The notes beneath the pieces are model-generated. The model saw only the letters and a program-made list of their open reading frames with translations, was not told where the DNA came from and searched no databases. Made by a program: the position numbers and the translations under genes. A DNA stretch of 8,027 nucleotides from Burkholderiales bacterium (lineage in GTDB: Bacteria; Pseudomonadota; Gammaproteobacteria; Burkholderiales; SG8-39): the NCBI GenBank assembly GCA_020846575.1, contig JADLDQ010000248.1:1-8027 (forward strand), read 5' to 3'. Shown here in pieces: positions 6,319-8,027 of the stretch. Each line of letters opens with the position of its first letter. Positions within the stretch are counted from its first letter, which is position 1.

Positions 6319-6337
6319 ATCGATTTTGTCAATCGAT
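6319..6337. promoter_or_regulatory. Perfect 7-5-7 palindrome, candidate LysR/OxyR-type operator
   Basis: ATCGATT (6319-6325) and AATCGAT (6331-6337) are perfectly complementary around TTGTC. The layout fits the T-N11-A dyad of LysR-type regulators and loosely recalls OxyR half-sites (CTAT overlaps the left arm at 6317-6320). It overlaps candidate -35 elements on both strands and sits between rubrerythrin and trxC operons, both plausible peroxide-response targets. The assignment of a regulator is inference. The palindrome itself is directly seen. Confidence 0.5.
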
Positions 6338-6462
6338 GCGTTCGAAAAAATGAGCTTTCCGAACGTCATGATGCCGCCTAGCATAGCGCTCGTTCGGTCC
6401 GCGCCGTCCCCTCCTCGGACCATCGCGCGGCACCGGCCCCCGGGTTTCTTTTACCATCAACC

Positions 6463-6470
6463 AGGAGAGG
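6463..6470 (+). promoter_or_regulatory. Strong ribosome-binding site of rubrerythrin
   Basis: AGGAGAGG lies 7 nt before ATG 6478. It is the best Shine-Dalgarno in the window and fixes the start of the rubrerythrin gene. It suggests high translation, in contrast to the weak sites of the pump and the iron-sulfur gene. Confidence 0.85.
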
Positions 6471-6477
6471 TTTTCCC

Positions 6478-6897
6478 ATGAATCTCAAAGGCAGCAAGAC
6501 CGAGCAGAACCTGAAGGACGCGTTCTCCGGCGAATCCCAGGCGAACCGCCGCTACCTGTACTTCGCGAGCAAGGCCGATGTCGAGGGCTACAACGACGTC
6601 GCGGCGCTGTTCCGCTCCACCGCCGAGGGCGAAACCGGCCACGCGCACGGCCACCTCGAGCACCTGGAGACCTGCGGCGACCCGGCCACCGGCCTGCCGT
6701 TCGGCGAGACCTCGGCCAACCTGAAGACCGCCGTCGCCGGCGAGACGCACGAGTACACCGATATGTACCCCGGCATGGCCAAGACCGCGCGCCAGGAAGG
6801 CTTCAACGAGATCGCGGACTGGTTCGAGACTCTGGCCAAGGCGGAGCGCTCCCACGCCAACCGCTTCCAGAGGGCCCTGAACGAACTGAACGCCTGA
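6478..6897 (+). CDS. Rubrerythrin-family diiron protein, without rubredoxin domain
   Basis: The 139-residue protein is a four-helix ferritin-like fold that fits a non-haem peroxide reductase. The first helix carries E19 in FSGESQANRRY. The second carries an ExxH motif, E52-T-G-H55, with E50 nearby (TAEGETGHAHGH). The third carries GETHEY with E89 and E92. The fourth carries a second ExxH, E123-R-S-H126. These are the expected diiron ligands. The protein stops at NELNA, so the C-terminal rubredoxin iron site (two CxxC motifs) of classical rubrerythrin is absent and electrons must come from a separate donor. His-rich residues around H55-H62 are notable. ATG 6478 follows a strong ribosome-binding site. 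The gene is 92 nt upstream of the iron-sulfur protein gene on the same strand, a pairing also known from other proteobacteria and often completed by a DUF3501 gene. Confidence 0.92.
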   Translation: MNLKGSKTEQNLKDAFSGESQANRRYLYFASKADVEGYNDVAALFRSTAEGETGHAHGHLEHLETCGDPATGLPFGETSANLKTAVAGETHEYTDMYPGMAKTARQEGFNEIADWFETLAKAERSHANRFQRALNELNA

Positions 6898-6905
6898 CCC
6901 CGCGG

Positions 6906-6956
6906 CGGGCGGCCGCCGCGCGCGGCCGCCCGGCGGCGGAGCCCTGCCTCCGCTGC
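6906..6956 (+). repeat. Two tandem GC hairpins between rubrerythrin and iron-sulfur genes
   Basis: CGGGCGGCCGC (6906-6916) and GCGGCCGCCCG (6922-6932) form a perfect 11-bp stem with a 5-nt loop. Directly after it, GCGGAG (6936-6941) pairs with CTCCGC (6948-6953), and the stem extends outward to 6933-6956 through one G-T wobble. No T-run follows either stem. They may protect the 3' end of the abundant rubrerythrin message or attenuate read-through into the next gene. Confidence 0.5.
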
Positions 6957-6989
6957 TGCACTCCGACCCCACCCGAGCGTTAGAACGAA

Positions 6990-8027
6990 ATGGCCACACC
7001 GACCCGCGAAGGCAACCTCCAGGCGCCCACGCGCCACGCGCTGGACTGGAAGGGCCCGCAATTCCTCGACGAAGGCGCGCTCTTCAAGGAGATGGAGCGC
7101 GTGTTCGAGATCTGCCACGGCTGCCGGCGCTGCGTGAGCCTGTGCCAGTCGTTTCCGACGCTTTTCGACCTGGTGGACGAGTCGAGCACCCTGGAGGTGG
7201 ACGGGGTCGCGAAGCAGGACTACTGGAAGGTGGTGGATCACTGCTACCTGTGCGATCTGTGCTACATGACCAAGTGCCCGTACGTGCCGCCGCACGAGTG
7301 GAACGTGGATTTCCCGCACCTGATGCTGCGCGCCAAGACCCGCAAGTACGCCCAGGGCGAGGTAAAGACGCGCGACCGCATCCTCACCAGCACCGACACG
7401 GTGGGCAGGCTCGCCGGAATCCCGGTGGTGGCGCAGGTGGTCAATGCCGCCAACCGCTTCGGGCCGGCGCGCAAGGCGCTGGAAGCGGTGCTGGGCGTGC
7501 ACCCGCACGCGAAGCTCCCCGAGTACCACAGCAACACCCTGCGCAAGCGCCTGAAAGGCCATGCGAGCGGGCTGGCGGCCGAGGCGGCGGGCCCGACGCG
7601 AGGCAAGGTGGCGCTTTTCGCCACCTGTTACATGAACCGCAACGAGCCCGGTCCCGGAGAGGACTTCGTCGCGGTGTTCGAGCACAACGGCATCCCGGTG
7701 ACGCTCGCCGCGAAGGAACGCTGCTGCGGCATGCCCAAGCTGGAGCTTGGCAACCTCGAGGCGGTCGCCGCCAACAAGGAGGTGAACGTACCGGTGCTGG
7801 CGAAGCTGGTGGACGAGGGCTGGGACCTGACGGCGCTGGTGCCGTCCTGCGTGCTCATGTTCCGCAAGGAGCTGCCGCTCCTGTTCCCGGAGGACCCGCT
7901 GGTGAAGAAGGTGAGCGAGGCGTTCTTCGACCCGTTCGAGTACCTGATGCTGCGCCACCGCGCAGGCAAGCTGAAGACCGATTTCAAGCAGGGGCTGGGC
8001 AAGGTCTCCTACCACGCCGCCTGCCAC
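6990..8027 (+). CDS. Heterodisulfide reductase/GlpC-like iron-sulfur protein with CCG domain (3' end outside window)
   Basis: 346 residues are visible and the frame is open at the window end. Two [4Fe-4S] ferredoxin-type motifs stand near the N-terminus: C42, C45, C48, C52 (CHGCRRCVSLC) and C85, C88, C91, C96 followed by Pro (CYLCDLCYMTKCP). A CCG domain follows, with C213 in FATCYMNR, C245-C246-G in ERCCGMPK and C287 in VPSCVLM. A second CCG repeat is just beginning at YHAACH where the sequence stops. This is the architecture of GlpC, HdrD and related electron-transfer subunits, in which CCG cysteines hold a non-cubane or additional [4Fe-4S] cluster. No signal peptide or membrane helix is seen, so it is probably cytoplasmic or peripherally bound. 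ATG 6990 is the first in-frame start with family-like sequence after it. No clear ribosome-binding site precedes it. Its place after rubrerythrin suggests it passes electrons to that enzyme. This is inference. Confidence 0.9.
   Translation, partial: MATPTREGNLQAPTRHALDWKGPQFLDEGALFKEMERVFEICHGCRRCVSLCQSFPTLFDLVDESSTLEVDGVAKQDYWKVVDHCYLCDLCYMTKCPYVPPHEWNVDFPHLMLRAKTRKYAQGEVKTRDRILTSTDTVGRLAGIPVVAQVVNAANRFGPARKALEAVLGVHPHAKLPEYHSNTLRKRLKGHASGLAAEAAGPTRGKVALFATCYMNRNEPGPGEDFVAVFEHNGIPVTLAAKERCCGMPKLELGNLEAVAANKEVNVPVLAKLVDEGWDLTALVPSCVLMFRKELPLLFPEDPLVKKVSEAFFDPFEYLMLRHRAGKLKTDFKQGLGKVSYHAACH

Larger units (their letters stand above)
6124..6477. promoter_or_regulatory. Divergent control region between efflux operon and rubrerythrin genes
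   Basis: These 354 nt separate two divergently read redox gene sets and contain no credible gene. The half next to the DUF2892 gene (6124-6318) is very GC-rich. The middle (6319-6390) is clearly AT-richer and contains a palindrome at 6319-6337, an A-run at 6345-6350 and a second inverted repeat, CGTTCG (6339-6344) with CGAACG (6360-6365). Promoters for both directions most likely lie in this AT-richer block. On the plus strand TTGTCA (6326-6331) resembles a -35 box, but no good -10 lies 17 nt on. TAGCAT (6379-6384) is another weak -10 candidate. On the minus strand TTGACA (6332-6327) is a consensus -35, again without a matching -10. I cannot place either start site firmly. Confidence 0.5.

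Noticed and set aside
6124..6423. Longer N-terminus for the DUF2892 protein from ATG 6423
   Set aside because: The 100 added residues are basic and low-complexity, cover the probable promoter and palindrome, and are not part of the small two-helix family.
6588..8027. A 479-codon minus-strand frame opposite rubrerythrin and the iron-sulfur gene
   Set aside because: It is rich in His, Arg, Leu and Gln without motifs, while the plus strand has recognisable diiron and iron-sulfur cysteine motifs throughout.

Overview
The window is a GC-rich stretch of a proteobacterial chromosome. The gene families and the strong third-position GC bias suggest a beta- or gammaproteobacterium, but no marker gene fixes the taxon. 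It holds seven real or partial protein genes. Most other long open frames are GC-driven shadows of these genes.

Left edge (1-736): the 3' end of a plus-strand amidohydrolase gene stops at 253. About 480 bases without an intact gene follow. This stretch carries a small plus-strand coding remnant that looks like a PEP-CTERM sorting tail (Pro-rich linker, VPGT, hydrophobic run, Arg pair). A convincing plus-strand intrinsic terminator lies just after the remnant, at 623-649. The minus-strand operon converges on this region.

Centre (737-6123, minus strand): a four-gene unit reads right to left. It encodes a small DUF2892/YgaP-like membrane protein, thioredoxin 2 (trxC, with its N-terminal zinc ribbon), a periplasmic adaptor lipoprotein of the RND membrane-fusion family, and a 1069-residue RND inner-membrane pump. 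The first two genes are 8 nt apart and the adaptor follows after 67 nt. The pump is separated from the adaptor by 290 nt filled with hairpins, including a perfect 17-bp inverted repeat. No outer-membrane channel gene is present. The layout suggests that a thiol-redox or sulfur/metal(loid) stress function is expressed together with a tripartite efflux pump.

Right edge (6124-8027): a divergent control region contains a perfect 7-5-7 palindrome with a LysR/OxyR-like layout. Reading right from it are a rubrerythrin with only the diiron domain and the start of a two-[4Fe-4S], CCG-domain iron-sulfur protein related to GlpC/HdrD, cut off by the window end. Tandem GC hairpins lie between these two genes. 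The rubrerythrin and iron-sulfur protein plausibly form a peroxide-reducing pair. The divergent redox genes on both sides make shared oxidative-stress control a reasonable hypothesis.
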